This document shows, piece after piece, positions 18,985-27,551 of a stretch of 64,000 nt of DNA. The DNA is from Belliella calami (GTDB taxonomy: Bacteria > Bacteroidota > Bacteroidia > Cytophagales > Cyclobacteriaceae): contig NZ_JAKZGS010000002.1 in NCBI RefSeq assembly GCF_022549695.1, positions 62,001-126,000 of the forward strand, in the 5' to 3' direction. Both the position numbers and the translations under genes were made by a program. Numbering within the stretch: position 1 is the first letter of the stretch; every line of letters begins with the position of its first letter. The notes under the pieces were generated by a model. The model made no database searches. It saw nothing but the letters and a program-made list of their open reading frames with translations, and was not told where the DNA came from.

Positions 18985-19155
18985 AAAATGAATTATGAGT
19001 ATCCGCAATGTTACACGTTGGATAAAAAGTAACTTTTGTAAGTTGCAGATACTCGTCAGCAGACAACAATTCACAGTCAACAGAACCAAGAATCATTCAT
19101 CCGACAATCTATTGTTTGGCTACGTGCAAGAAAGGGGATAGTTATAAAATGAATT
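18985..19155 (+). repeat. 150-bp mobile element, copy B, with flanking direct repeats
   Basis: The element runs 18995-19145 (151 bp), from ATGAGTATCC to GGATAGTTAT, which are imperfect terminal inverted repeats. The 10-bp AAAATGAATT is repeated exactly at 18985-18994 and 19146-19155, right at both borders. Internal arms are GAGTATCCGCAA with TTGCAGATACTC, and CACGT with the later CTACGTGCAA. Copies A and C have the same layout. Confidence 0.85.
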
Positions 19156-19283
19156 GATGAAATCGTGCCTGAGGCAGACAGGCATGAAACGTACACTTCT
19201 TACCGGTATGATTATCAATACCTTGACTTTCTTGCCTGTATATAAGAATCCCAGATGACTATTTAAAGACAAATCTTAAAAAT

Positions 19284-21698
19284 ATGAAAAAACTTCTCAT
19301 TGCAGTGCTCTTTGTTTTTCTTTTCATCTTTTTTGGTACTATCGTAGGTTATCAAATCATCAAGCGACAAATGGCTCCAGAATATGATGGAGACAAAGAA
19401 CTTCTTGACTTACAAGCCAATTCAGAGGTCTATTTCGATGATTTTGGCATTCCTCATATCTATGCTGAAAATGAAAGTGATGCTTACCTGACACTTGGAT
19501 ATATCCATGCACAAGATCGGCTTTTTCAGATGGAAATGATGCGAAGAGTTGGTTCGGGTACTTTGGCAGAGCTTCTTGGTGAGGATTTGGTGGATGTCGA
19601 TAAATTTTTCAGAACCTTAGGCATTCCTAAACATGCCGAATGGAGCACAGAAGTTTGGAATCAAGAACATAACTCAAGTTCGAAATCAGCAACAGAAGCA
19701 TATATAAAAGGTGTCAACCAATTTATTGAAAATGGGAAATTGCCTTTGGAATATTCATTATTGGGAGAAAAACCACGACCATTTACCATCAATGATGTAC
19801 ATAGTATAGTCGGATACATGTCATTTACATTTGCTATGGCGATGAAAACGGATCCGCTTGTCACCAAAATTTCTCGACAGCTTGGTCCTCAATATTTGGA
19901 TGTATTGTCAGTTCATACATTGCCTGAACACCATGTTATCCCAAACAATTACCCTTATAGAAATCCCGAAACCAATGATATCAATTTTGATGAAACTTTG
20001 ATTTCACTCCTTGATAAAATACCTGTTCCGCTTTTGGAAGGAAGCAACTCTTGGGTAATTGGTCCTACAAAAACAGCCTCAGGAGAAGTTCTATTTCTGA
20101 ATGATACACACATAGGTTTTGCCCAACCTTCGGTTTGGTATGAAGCACATATCGAGTACCCAGATTTCAGTTTTTATGGAAATCATTTGGCAGGAGTTCC
20201 TTTTGGACTGGTGGGTCATACTAGAGAACATAGCATAGGTTTGACAATGTTTGAGAATGATGATCAGGATTTTTTCGAAGAAAAACTGAATCCTCAAAAT
20301 CCTAATCAAGTACTTTATAAAGATTCATTTAATGATCTGAAAATCAAAAATGAAAAAATTTTAATTAAAGACAAAGAAGCGATTGATTTTGAAATAAAAG
20401 AATCAATTCATGGTCCTATCATGAATGATGTGATTCCGGAAATTGGTCGACTTACTGATAATCCTGTAGCATCTTGGTGGGTATATATCCAAGAACCAAC
20501 TAAAGCTTTGGAAGCTATTTACAAAATGAATCATGCCAAAAGTATCCAAGAAGTAGAGGAAGCTGTAAGACTGATACATGCCCCTGGACTCAATGTGATG
20601 TATGGTGATAAAGCAGGAAATATAGCTTGGTGGGCAGCTGCCAAATTACCTATAAGACCCGAACAAGTCAATAGCAAATTGTTCCTTGATGGAAAGACCG
20701 ATTTAGATGAACCAACCGGATGGATGCCTTTTGAGGAAAATCCTATGAGTGTTAATCCTACTTCGGGATTTGTAGCTTCGGCAAACAATCAGCCTGATAC
20801 TTTATCCAATGGCACTTTCTTTCCTGGATACTATTACCCTGGAGACAGATGGAACAGAATCGCAAAAACTGTCAGCTCAAGGAATGACTGGACACAAGAG
20901 AATATCAAAAGCCTACAATTGGAAACAGTCAATGAAACACATCCTATAATCGCCAAAAGTATGATTGAAGCAATTAATGAATCAGCTTTCGGAGATTTTG
21001 AAAAAGTTAAACAGGCTTTGGTAAACTGGGACGGGAATCACGATTTGGAGAGTATTTCTCCTACAGTGTATTACAAATGGCTGTATCATACACTTCATGG
21101 AATGATGGCAGATGAATTAGGAGAAGCCGATTTTGAAAATTTTCTTAAGACCTTCCTTTATATCAGAAGTGTCCAAAATCTGGTTCAAACAGAGAATTCA
21201 CCTTGGTGGGATAATACTTCTACCGAAAAAATTGAGCAAAGAAAAGAAATCATTCTGAATGCATTAGAAAAAACGCTTAAAGAGCTAGAAAGTCAGTTTG
21301 GAAAAAATATCAGTAATTGGCAATGGAAAAATGCAGTCAAATTAGAACATCCACATCCTCTGGGAGCAAAAAAACCATTGGATAGAATTTTCAATGTAAA
21401 AGCACCAGCTGTTTCAGCCAATGAAGAATCTATAAACAAATTGGCCTTTGACCTTAATGGAGAAGGTATTTATTATGTGAAATCAGGCCCTGCTATGCGG
21501 ATAATTATAGATTTTGCAAATGTAGAAGCATCAGAATCAGTTTTACCTACTGGCCAAAGTGGGAACGTATTCAGTCCACACTACAGTGATCAAGCAGAGT
21601 TGTTTGCCACAGGGCAATATCGACCGCAGCTGATGAATGAATCACAAATTAAAAACAGTCCAAGTGGAATTCTTAGATTTAGCCCAAAAAGAAAATAA
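19284..21698 (+). CDS. Penicillin acylase family protein
   Basis: An 804-residue Ntn-hydrolase precursor of the penicillin G acylase/acyl-homoserine lactone acylase family. An N-terminal signal-anchor (about 4-24) directs it to the envelope. The alpha-chain part begins with DFGIPHIYAENESDAY and GYIHAQDRLFQMEMMRR. The autocleavage site is GSNSW near residue 255, whose Ser becomes the nucleophile of the beta chain. Later features are FLNDTHIG and PGHH-like loops reduced to PTGQSGNVFSPHYSDQ near the end. The acyl amide substrate is unknown; antibiotic or AHL cleavage should not be assumed. Msr follows 58 nt later. Confidence 0.88.
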   Translation: MKKLLIAVLFVFLFIFFGTIVGYQIIKRQMAPEYDGDKELLDLQANSEVYFDDFGIPHIYAENESDAYLTLGYIHAQDRLFQMEMMRRVGSGTLAELLGEDLVDVDKFFRTLGIPKHAEWSTEVWNQEHNSSSKSATEAYIKGVNQFIENGKLPLEYSLLGEKPRPFTINDVHSIVGYMSFTFAMAMKTDPLVTKISRQLGPQYLDVLSVHTLPEHHVIPNNYPYRNPETNDINFDETLISLLDKIPVPLLEGSNSWVIGPTKTASGEVLFLNDTHIGFAQPSVWYEAHIEYPDFSFYGNHLAGVPFGLVGHTREHSIGLTMFENDDQDFFEEKLNPQNPNQVLYKDSFNDLKIKNEKILIKDKEAIDFEIKESIHGPIMNDVIPEIGRLTDNPVASWWVYIQEPTKALEAIYKMNHAKSIQEVEEAVRLIHAPGLNVMYGDKAGNIAWWAAAKLPIRPEQVNSKLFLDGKTDLDEPTGWMPFEENPMSVNPTSGFVASANNQPDTLSNGTFFPGYYYPGDRWNRIAKTVSSRNDWTQENIKSLQLETVNETHPIIAKSMIEAINESAFGDFEKVKQALVNWDGNHDLESISPTVYYKWLYHTLHGMMADELGEADFENFLKTFLYIRSVQNLVQTENSPWWDNTSTEKIEQRKEIILNALEKTLKELESQFGKNISNWQWKNAVKLEHPHPLGAKKPLDRIFNVKAPAVSANEESINKLAFDLNGEGIYYVKSGPAMRIIIDFANVEASESVLPTGQSGNVFSPHYSDQAELFATGQYRPQLMNESQIKNSPSGILRFSPKRK

Positions 21699-21756
21699 GG
21701 GAAACTTAAATCAGCTTCAATTGTTAATCACTAGAAGATTCCATTAAATCGATAAA

Positions 21757-22161
21757 ATGAAAAAATACTATCCTATAGAAAAGTCCGAATCAGAATGGAA
21801 AGAAAAGCTTGATCCTGAAAGCTATAGAGTTTTGAGAGAAAAAGGAACTGAGCGTCCAAATACTGGCAAATACTATCTCAACAAAGAAACGGGAATATAT
21901 CAATGCAGAGGTTGTGGAAATGAAATCTTTCATTCTTCGGCAAAGTATGACAGTGGTTGTGGCTGGCCTGCATTTACAGAACCAGTATCACCTGATGCTA
22001 TAGATGTAAAAATGGACTATTCACACATGATGATTAGAGAAGAAATTCTTTGTGCCAAATGCGGTGGACACTTAGGTCATCGATTTCCCGATGGTCCAAA
22101 AGATCGTGGTGGAATTAGATATTGCATCAACTCGGTATCTATGGATTTCGAAAAGAAATAA
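21757..22161 (+). CDS. msrB: Peptide-methionine (R)-S-oxide reductase
   Basis: A 134-residue MsrB, which repairs the R form of oxidised methionine in proteins. The structural zinc is held by two Cys pairs, CRGCG and CAKCGGHLGH. GCGWPAF is the substrate site and RYCINSVSM carries the catalytic Cys near residue 124. There is no signal peptide, so it acts in the cytoplasm. The 5' neighbour on the same strand is the acylase. Confidence 0.94.
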   Translation: MKKYYPIEKSESEWKEKLDPESYRVLREKGTERPNTGKYYLNKETGIYQCRGCGNEIFHSSAKYDSGCGWPAFTEPVSPDAIDVKMDYSHMMIREEILCAKCGGHLGHRFPDGPKDRGGIRYCINSVSMDFEKK

Positions 22162-22251
22162 TAAATAGAACAAAAAGTTTTTTTTAATTAAAATAAGTAT
22201 CTCATTACAAAACAAATAGAGCCATTCATCTCAATTGTTTTATAATAAAAA

Positions 22252-22302
22252 ATTAAAGGAGAAAACTGAAAAAATAAACTTATTTTCAGCTTTCTCCTTT
22301 TC
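22252..22302. terminator. Bidirectional terminator downstream of msrB
   Basis: AAAGGAGAAA plus CTGAAAA on one side pairs with TTTTCAG plus TTTCTCCTTTT on the other, a long hairpin with one small bulge, ending in a T-run. A second, branched hairpin (CTCAAAAAGAT near 22314 with ATCTTTGAG near 22348) lies between it and the leftward small ORF. Confidence 0.65.
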
Positions 22303-22369
22303 TACTTTACCACTCAAAAAGATATAGTGAGAAGTAATCTCGCACTAATCTTTGAGAGTTTTTTTAAAC

Positions 22370-22501
22370 TTAATAAGAACACTTTCCTAAAAAATCGATC
22401 TCTGATAAATCTAAGTCTTCATCTCTCTGATTTGTATTGGCTGTGCAGAAAGCAAAAAGGACTAAAATCAAAATTGGAACGAAGTACTTAAATTTCCCCA
22501 T
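22370..22501 (-). CDS. Small secreted peptide, 43 residues
   Basis: ATG at 22499-22501 opens a 43-codon frame ending TAA at 22370. Residues 1-20 (MGKFKYFVPILILVLFAFC) look like a signal peptide, followed by a short acidic segment (RDEDLDLSEIDFLG) and a final KCSY. The Cys at 19 does not sit in a good lipobox. It starts 8 nt after the stop of the SGS lipoprotein gene, so it is probably the last gene of that leftward operon. Function unknown. It is below usual gene-calling length. Confidence 0.5.
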   Translation of the reverse strand: MGKFKYFVPILILVLFAFCTANTNQRDEDLDLSEIDFLGKCSY

Positions 22502-22508
22502 ATTTTAT

Positions 22509-23465
22509 TCAATTGAATATTTTAATACTTCCGCTACTCGCTTTTCCGTGAACTGTAATATCACTTGAATTGTCTATTTCCAATCTTTTAGAACCACTTT
22601 GATCTCCCACTTTTACAGATCCACTATTCGCTACCAGTTCAAAGTTGAATTTGGAAAGATCTGAAGGGGTTTGGATTTTGATACTTCCAGAGCTTGATTT
22701 CAAGTTGGTCTCCTCTCCTAGTCCTGAGTTGGTAGCATTGATACTTCCAGAACTAACTGTCAAATCACCCAATCTACTAATTTGATCAAAACGCATGGAG
22801 CCAGAGTTTACTTTACCACTCACTGTTCCATCCACATCTTCAATCCTCAAACTCCCCGAAGATGCATTTGCATTGACATTTCCTTGGACTTCTTTCATTG
22901 TAATGCTACCTGAATTTACTTGAGCTTCAACATCTCCTACCAATCCATCCGCTTTGATACTGCCAGAAGAAGCTTTTAGATTCATCTTTTCTACATTCAA
23001 AGCCAGAGCTTTGATAGATCCTGAGTTCACCTGAAGATCAATACGCTCACTTTTTACATATTTCACATCTATGGAACCAGAGTTGTTGGTGAATTTCAAT
23101 TTCACATCTTCTGGTCCTGTCAAGCTTATAAAACCGCCATTTGTTGTCCCAAAATTGAAGAAATTGACCGAATTTTGGTCACCTGTCACTTCGATGATTA
23201 ACTTAGAACCAGATTTTCTAAAACTTAAATCAATATCACTGCTCTCTGATACTTCCAGATAAGAGTTTAGATTGACAACCGTTTCATTTTCACTACCTTC
23301 ATAAGATACCTCGAGGTATTTGCCAGTAACCTCTATTTCCTTTATATCAGAAAATGTCTCATCATACTCGCGGGTAACTAGAGGACCTACCTCTTCACAG
23401 GAAGAAAAAAGTACTGCCAATCCAAAGACTAGCAGTATCAATTGGGATTTATTAAACATTGTCAT
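22509..23465 (-). CDS. Lipoprotein with SGS-repeat beta-helix (DUF4097/GIN-like)
   Basis: A 318-residue surface or periplasmic lipoprotein: a hydrophobic signal ends at LFSSCEE, with the lipidated Cys at about 23. The rest resembles the DUF2807/DUF4097 'head GIN' family. From residue 130 onward, short strands repeat about every 16-20 residues, each marked by a Ser-Gly-Ser (NSGSI, SSGSI, NSGSM) turn, at least ten times, which suggests a stacked right-handed beta solenoid. The role of such proteins is unknown. Its start overlaps the end of the TM2-domain gene by 14 nt. Confidence 0.8.
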   Translation of the reverse strand: MTMFNKSQLILLVFGLAVLFSSCEEVGPLVTREYDETFSDIKEIEVTGKYLEVSYEGSENETVVNLNSYLEVSESSDIDLSFRKSGSKLIIEVTGDQNSVNFFNFGTTNGGFISLTGPEDVKLKFTNNSGSIDVKYVKSERIDLQVNSGSIKALALNVEKMNLKASSGSIKADGLVGDVEAQVNSGSITMKEVQGNVNANASSGSLRIEDVDGTVSGKVNSGSMRFDQISRLGDLTVSSGSINATNSGLGEETNLKSSSGSIKIQTPSDLSKFNFELVANSGSVKVGDQSGSKRLEIDNSSDITVHGKASSGSIKIFN

Positions 23466-23838
23466 TGTTGATTATTGGTGCTTGAAAATTACCATTGGAC
23501 ATCATCGATAAAGTTTCATGTGCTACCCGAATATTGTATTCGTAAGCCAAACTTTTATAATTGATCAAATCCACTATAGTACCAATCCAGCATAAACCAA
23601 TTGTCAACAAATAGAGAATTCCCAAGCCAATTTGTCCAAGAATAAATCTGTGCAATCCTGCAAATCCAAAGAAACCAAGTAAACAAAGAATCAAAACCAT
23701 TTGATTGTCTTTTCTTCTTGCTCTGTAAACCTGAGCAAAAAGATTTGCTTGGTCTTCATCCATATTCTTCAATAATCCCTGAATATACCCCAATTCCATT
23801 CCTTCCAATTCAGGAAGGTGTCTTAATACATTAGCCAT
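23452..23838 (-). CDS. TM2 domain-containing membrane protein
   Basis: A 128-residue protein with a soluble N-terminal half and a TM2 domain (about 48-95): two helices around GFFGFAGLHRFILGQIGLG, the motif that names the family, then CWIGTIVDLI. TM2 proteins of bacteria have no settled function. The gene sits in a tight leftward operon, overlapping both neighbours (8 nt with the DUF2752 gene and 14 nt with the lipoprotein gene). Confidence 0.85.
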   Translation of the reverse strand: MANVLRHLPELEGMELGYIQGLLKNMDEDQANLFAQVYRARRKDNQMVLILCLLGFFGFAGLHRFILGQIGLGILYLLTIGLCWIGTIVDLINYKSLAYEYNIRVAHETLSMMSNGNFQAPIINNDNV

Positions 23839-24136
23839 AGTGTTTTGTTGTTTTGTTGTTTCTAATTAATTCAAATATTCGGTAAATAATCACTGCGAAA
23901 GCAAACATGGCCAATGGATGCATGGACCATGATTCCTGAAAATCCCCTCTTGACAAAAGACTCATTGCTCTACCCAATCCACAGCCTGGGCACCAAGATA
24001 TTCCTAGGTTGTCCAAAGGACAAAGACTGAAATGATGAGCGTCGTATGGGTCTATCCTAAGAATGCCAATTAATGCGGCAATCCAAAAGATCAATTCAAG
24101 CGGCAGCTTCCTTGCAGATATTATAAACTTTTTCAT
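23831..24136 (-). CDS. DUF2752 small membrane protein
   Basis: A 101-residue protein from ATG 24134-24136 (a longer start at 24181 would add 15 residues). Two hydrophobic helices enclose the DUF2752 signature CPLDNLGISWCPGCGLGRA, rich in Cys and Gly, followed by HPLAMFAF. Function of the family is unknown. It heads the DUF2752 - TM2 - SGS lipoprotein - small peptide operon. Confidence 0.8.
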   Translation of the reverse strand: MKKFIISARKLPLELIFWIAALIGILRIDPYDAHHFSLCPLDNLGISWCPGCGLGRAMSLLSRGDFQESWSMHPLAMFAFAVIIYRIFELIRNNKTTKHYG

Positions 24137-24244
24137 TTGACAGGAAAAGTACGAAAAGAATGCCAACTGTAAAAAATGCATTTTTAAGCCAAATTCAAGG
24201 CTGTAAACAGATTTTTTTGATAAAATCGGACAAAAAGTGTACGG

Positions 24245-25330
24245 TTATGAACGTTTCATAACTGGAATATGAAGTTGAACTTCTTTTCCAAAGTCAATTT
24301 TTGATTTCGCTATGAAGAGTGACCTTATCTTATTGTAAGATGGGTTTTTACCAGATTGCCTGTAAAAACTTAAGTCTAACATTAATCCATACAAAGCTTT
24401 TGGAAGTTGAAATTCTTCATTGATACCTAAAGCTGACGAAGCTTCCTTTCCTATAAAGTATGCAATTATCGTTTCAATATAGCTCGTTAGGTTCTTGTCA
24501 GGAATACTGTCCTTATAATATTTAATCAATGAACCAATAAGAACCTTACCAGCCTCGGACTCCTTGAGTTGTCGTTTTCTGATGATTTTTTCAAGTTCAA
24601 ATGATTCCTTAGAAGTATCAGGCCAATAGCCAATATTTATCCCCATATAATAGCCGATTATTTTCCAATAATGCAGAACAGCCTCCAATGTAACTTTACC
24701 TGGAAATCTCCCCATTTTTTCCATTCCCCTCATTACCATCAGGCTAAATGCACTATTGGTTCCTATCATATCTTCCTGATTGATTGGGATTCCCCATTCA
24801 TTGTTCCAGTCTGTGGCATATTTTTTTACAAAATACCTACTGTAAGCATGAATCAATCTCACTTTGGCAAAAGTAATCAAAGCCTGACCATCTGAAAGAA
24901 AAGTGCCAGGTCGATAGGCATCAAGTAAGAAAAGTGCCGTTTCGGAAAGCCTCAACCCTACTTCATCAGTGATTCTTTTGGACCTGATCAGAACTTGTGC
25001 CCCATCCCCAAATGCATAACAAAATGGCAATGAATAGAAACCCAACATTGCCAAATACATATTTCCCTCTTTATTGAAAAAATCTTGGGAAATTTTCACT
25101 TTTTCATTTTCAATAAAATCTGGAGCTTCTGAATAAAACTCAATAAATCTTATTAATTCTTTCGGGAAATCCATGATATCATTATTATTGGGAAATACTG
25201 ACCAAGAATTAATCAAAATTGCCCATTCTGGTGCGTCAATAAGGACAGGAATCAGAGCATCTGCCAAAGGATCACCCTGACTTCTTAGCGGCTCCATGTA
25301 TTGATTTTGATATAATTTTAATTTATCCAC
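24245..25330 (-). CDS. MpaB/latex-clearing-protein-type oxygenase (DUF2236)
   Basis: A 361-residue protein of the DUF2236 family, whose known members are haem-dependent oxygenases (rubber oxygenase Lcp, fungal MpaB). Helical blocks FCYAFGDGAQVLIRS, GLRLSETALFLLD, FAKVRLIHAYSRYF (with the conserved Arg-Leu-x-His) and INQEDMIGTNSAFS match the family core. No signal peptide is seen. The start is GTG at 25328-25330, or ATG at 25295-25297 giving MEPLRSQGDP; I cannot decide. The natural substrate is unknown. It is divergent from the PD40 gene with 51 nt between. Confidence 0.75.
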   Translation of the reverse strand: MDKLKLYQNQYMEPLRSQGDPLADALIPVLIDAPEWAILINSWSVFPNNNDIMDFPKELIRFIEFYSEAPDFIENEKVKISQDFFNKEGNMYLAMLGFYSLPFCYAFGDGAQVLIRSKRITDEVGLRLSETALFLLDAYRPGTFLSDGQALITFAKVRLIHAYSRYFVKKYATDWNNEWGIPINQEDMIGTNSAFSLMVMRGMEKMGRFPGKVTLEAVLHYWKIIGYYMGINIGYWPDTSKESFELEKIIRKRQLKESEAGKVLIGSLIKYYKDSIPDKNLTSYIETIIAYFIGKEASSALGINEEFQLPKALYGLMLDLSFYRQSGKNPSYNKIRSLFIAKSKIDFGKEVQLHIPVMKRS

Positions 25331-25381
25331 TTACTTCTAACCTGCATTTTGTAATTTAGTTTTCTAATTCCACGAGTACTT

Positions 25382-26281
25382 ATGCTAAAGAAAATTTGCC
25401 CTCTCCTATTATTATTTCTAATTGTATGTTTTAATTCCTTTTCACAAAATTCAACCGATATCATATCCATAGATGTGAAAAAATCAGGTGGTAAGATCCA
25501 ATTGGTCAAAGGGAGTGAAAGAAAAATAACTGATAGAAAAGGTTACGATAATCAACCTAGTTTTATCAATGACAAACAGCTTGCTTTTTCTTCGGCTGAC
25601 GATAAGGGAAATTTTGATATCATTATCTATAATTTTGAAAACAGCAAATTCACCAATCTTACCAAAACCCCAAACCAAAACGAGTATTCACCTAGAATCA
25701 CAGATTGTGGATTGTATGTATCTGCTATCACAGTTGAAGAAGATGGGAAGCAGAGACTATGGCTTTATCCTATAAATTTCGGAGAACCAGAATTGTTATA
25801 CGATGATATTCTTCCTGTAGGCTATTACGATTGGTATGACAACAAGGCTGCAATGTTTGTCCTTGGGAGTCCAAACACCTTGGTCTATCCATACAGCAAA
25901 GAGGAAATTGTTACAATTAACAGCAATATTGGACGAACTATTCGGCTGAGACCAAAATCAAGTGAAATGAGCTATGTAGAAAAAAATATTAGCCTTGACC
26001 AAAAGTCAAGTAATTCTTTTCAAATAAATGGATTCGATTTAGAAAAAAGGGAAAGCCTATCTTTTGGCAATACATTAGACGAAAATGAAGACTTTATATG
26101 GATAGACAAAAACTATCTACTCACTTCTAAGGGAAATGAATTGTTTGTAAGAAAGTTCAATGATCCTAATTGGAGAAAAATAGGAAACGTTGAAATTGGT
26201 GGTTACGGAAAAATAACTAGGTTGGACTATTCCAAAAAACTCGGAAAAATTGTGGTAGTTTTGGACCGGTTAGATCAATAA
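25382..26281 (+). CDS. Secreted TolB-like beta-propeller protein (PD40)
   Basis: A 299-residue protein with a clear signal peptide (about 1-21, ending NSFSQ). The repeats NQPSFINDKQLAFSSADDKGNFDIIIYN and NEYSPRITDCGLYVSA are WD40-like TolB/PD40 blades. It is too short for a full six-blade TolB plus partner domain, so it is not TolB itself. Such proteins bind peptides or sugars in the periplasm; here the role is unknown. Three palindromic tandem repeats lie just after the stop. Confidence 0.7.
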   Translation: MLKKICPLLLLFLIVCFNSFSQNSTDIISIDVKKSGGKIQLVKGSERKITDRKGYDNQPSFINDKQLAFSSADDKGNFDIIIYNFENSKFTNLTKTPNQNEYSPRITDCGLYVSAITVEEDGKQRLWLYPINFGEPELLYDDILPVGYYDWYDNKAAMFVLGSPNTLVYPYSKEEIVTINSNIGRTIRLRPKSSEMSYVEKNISLDQKSSNSFQINGFDLEKRESLSFGNTLDENEDFIWIDKNYLLTSKGNELFVRKFNDPNWRKIGNVEIGGYGKITRLDYSKKLGKIVVVLDRLDQ

Positions 26282-26301
26282 TTTGGGCTTCAAACCTACA
26301 C

Positions 26302-26409
26302 CCTTGGTCTGTGTCTCACAGACCAATCACTGTCTTCCCCTTGGTCTGTGTCTCACAGACCAATCACTGATTCCCCTTCGGTTTTTGTCTCACAGACCAA
26401 TCACTGACT
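26302..26409. repeat. Three tandem palindromic units, 36-37 bp period
   Basis: Units start near 26302, 26339 and 26375. Units 1 and 2 each hold a perfect 10-bp palindrome, TTGGTCTGTG / CACAGACCAA, around a TCT loop (26304-26326 and 26341-26363), followed by TCACTG and a CTTCC- or TTCC-type spacer. Unit 3 keeps the right arm but its left arm has decayed (TTCGGTTTTTG). The remainder of this 290-bp gap up to 26571 shows nothing further. Confidence 0.85.
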
Positions 26410-26571
26410 ATTAGAATACATCCTCAAATAGCAAGCATTCCATAACGAATGTTAAATTGGATTTCCCTGATAGTTTGGATCAAATTTTGAAGTACTCTTG
26501 TAAAATCCCCAATAAAGTCCCTAAACTTGTAAAATAAAATTTAAACAGAACCTGTTCTCAAAATATTTGCC

Positions 26572-27483
26572 ATGAATTATAAACTGATAGTATTTACCCT
26601 TTGCACATTTGCATTCATAGGAAAAAGCCAAGGACAAATTGTTGATAAAAAGAACTTGATAGAGAAAAATGCGCAATTGGAAAAAATAGAGACAGGTTTT
26701 GCCTTTACCGAAGGTCCAGCTGTGAGTCGTTTGGGTGATGTTTATTTTACAGACCAACCAAATGATAAAATTATCAAGTGGTCATTTTTTACAGGAAAAA
26801 CAGAAGTGTTTATGGAAAATGCAGGTAGGTCAAATGGGATGTTTTTTGATAAAGAAGGAAACTTGATCGCATGTGCAGATATGGATAATCAGCTTTGGTC
26901 TATCGATGATAAAGGCAATAAAACTGTGCTGATAGAAAGCTACAAAGGCAAAAAATTAAATGGTCCAAATGATCTGTTTATAACCTCAAGTGGTGACATG
27001 TACATTACAGATCCATTGTACAAAAGAGACTATTGGACTAGAGATTCGGAATCGCAACAAGATGGCGAACATTTGTATTTACTTTCTGCAAACAGGTTAC
27101 AATTTATGCCAGTAGATGAAAATCTCGTAAGGCCAAACGGTATCGTCGGAACACCTGATGGGAAAAACTTGTATGTAGCTGATCCAGGTGCAAAAAAGAT
27201 TTACAAATACGATATAATTGAAGATGGATACCTTGCCAATAGAGAAGTTTACTTGGAGAGGGGATCTGATGGGATGACTATTGATTTCAGGGGAAATATC
27301 TATGTAACTGGTGAAGATGGTGTAAAAATCTATAACAAAAAGTCGGAAGAAATTGGTCATATCCCAATTCCAGAAAAGTGGACAGCAAATGTGACTTTTG
27401 CAGGCCCAGACAGAAAAACGCTTTTCATTACAGCTTCTGAGTCAGTTTACAAAATAAGAATGAAGGTATACGGAACTTACTAA
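26572..27483 (+). CDS. SMP-30/gluconolactonase/LRE family protein, secreted
   Basis: A 303-residue six-bladed beta-propeller of the SMP-30 family with an N-terminal signal peptide (about 1-21). Family blocks are GFAFTEGPAVSRLGDVYFTD (metal-binding Glu), NGMFFDKEGNLIACAD, LNGPNDLFITSSGDMYITDP (Asn and Asp metal ligands), RPNGIVGTPDGKNLYVADP and DGMTIDFRGNIYVTG. These enzymes hydrolyse sugar or other lactones using a divalent cation; the exact lactone is not clear. It has its own strong terminator. Confidence 0.9.
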   Translation: MNYKLIVFTLCTFAFIGKSQGQIVDKKNLIEKNAQLEKIETGFAFTEGPAVSRLGDVYFTDQPNDKIIKWSFFTGKTEVFMENAGRSNGMFFDKEGNLIACADMDNQLWSIDDKGNKTVLIESYKGKKLNGPNDLFITSSGDMYITDPLYKRDYWTRDSESQQDGEHLYLLSANRLQFMPVDENLVRPNGIVGTPDGKNLYVADPGAKKIYKYDIIEDGYLANREVYLERGSDGMTIDFRGNIYVTGEDGVKIYNKKSEEIGHIPIPEKWTANVTFAGPDRKTLFITASESVYKIRMKVYGTY

Positions 27484-27504
27484 TCTGAGCTTTCCTTTTG
27501 CATC

Positions 27505-27551
27505 AAAAAACCAATCAGCATAGGCATCATACTATGCTGATTGGTTTTTTG
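27505..27551. terminator. Bidirectional terminator between SMP-30 and thioesterase genes
   Basis: AAAAAACCAATCAGCATAG (27505-27523) and CTATGCTGATTGGTTTTTT (27533-27551) are perfect 19-bp arms. The right arm overlaps the last codons and stop region of the thioesterase gene (its stop is 27527-27529). Confidence 0.9.

Noticed and set aside
18995-19141. A 48-codon ORF starting at the ATG of mobile-element copy B
   Set aside because: The frame is shifted in copy A by one base and stops at codon 18 in copy C, so the conserved feature is the nucleotide sequence and its pairing, not a protein.
26302-26409. Possible CRISPR array
   Set aside because: Only three units, spacers of similar sequence about 13 bp long, no cas genes; better seen as tandem palindromes.
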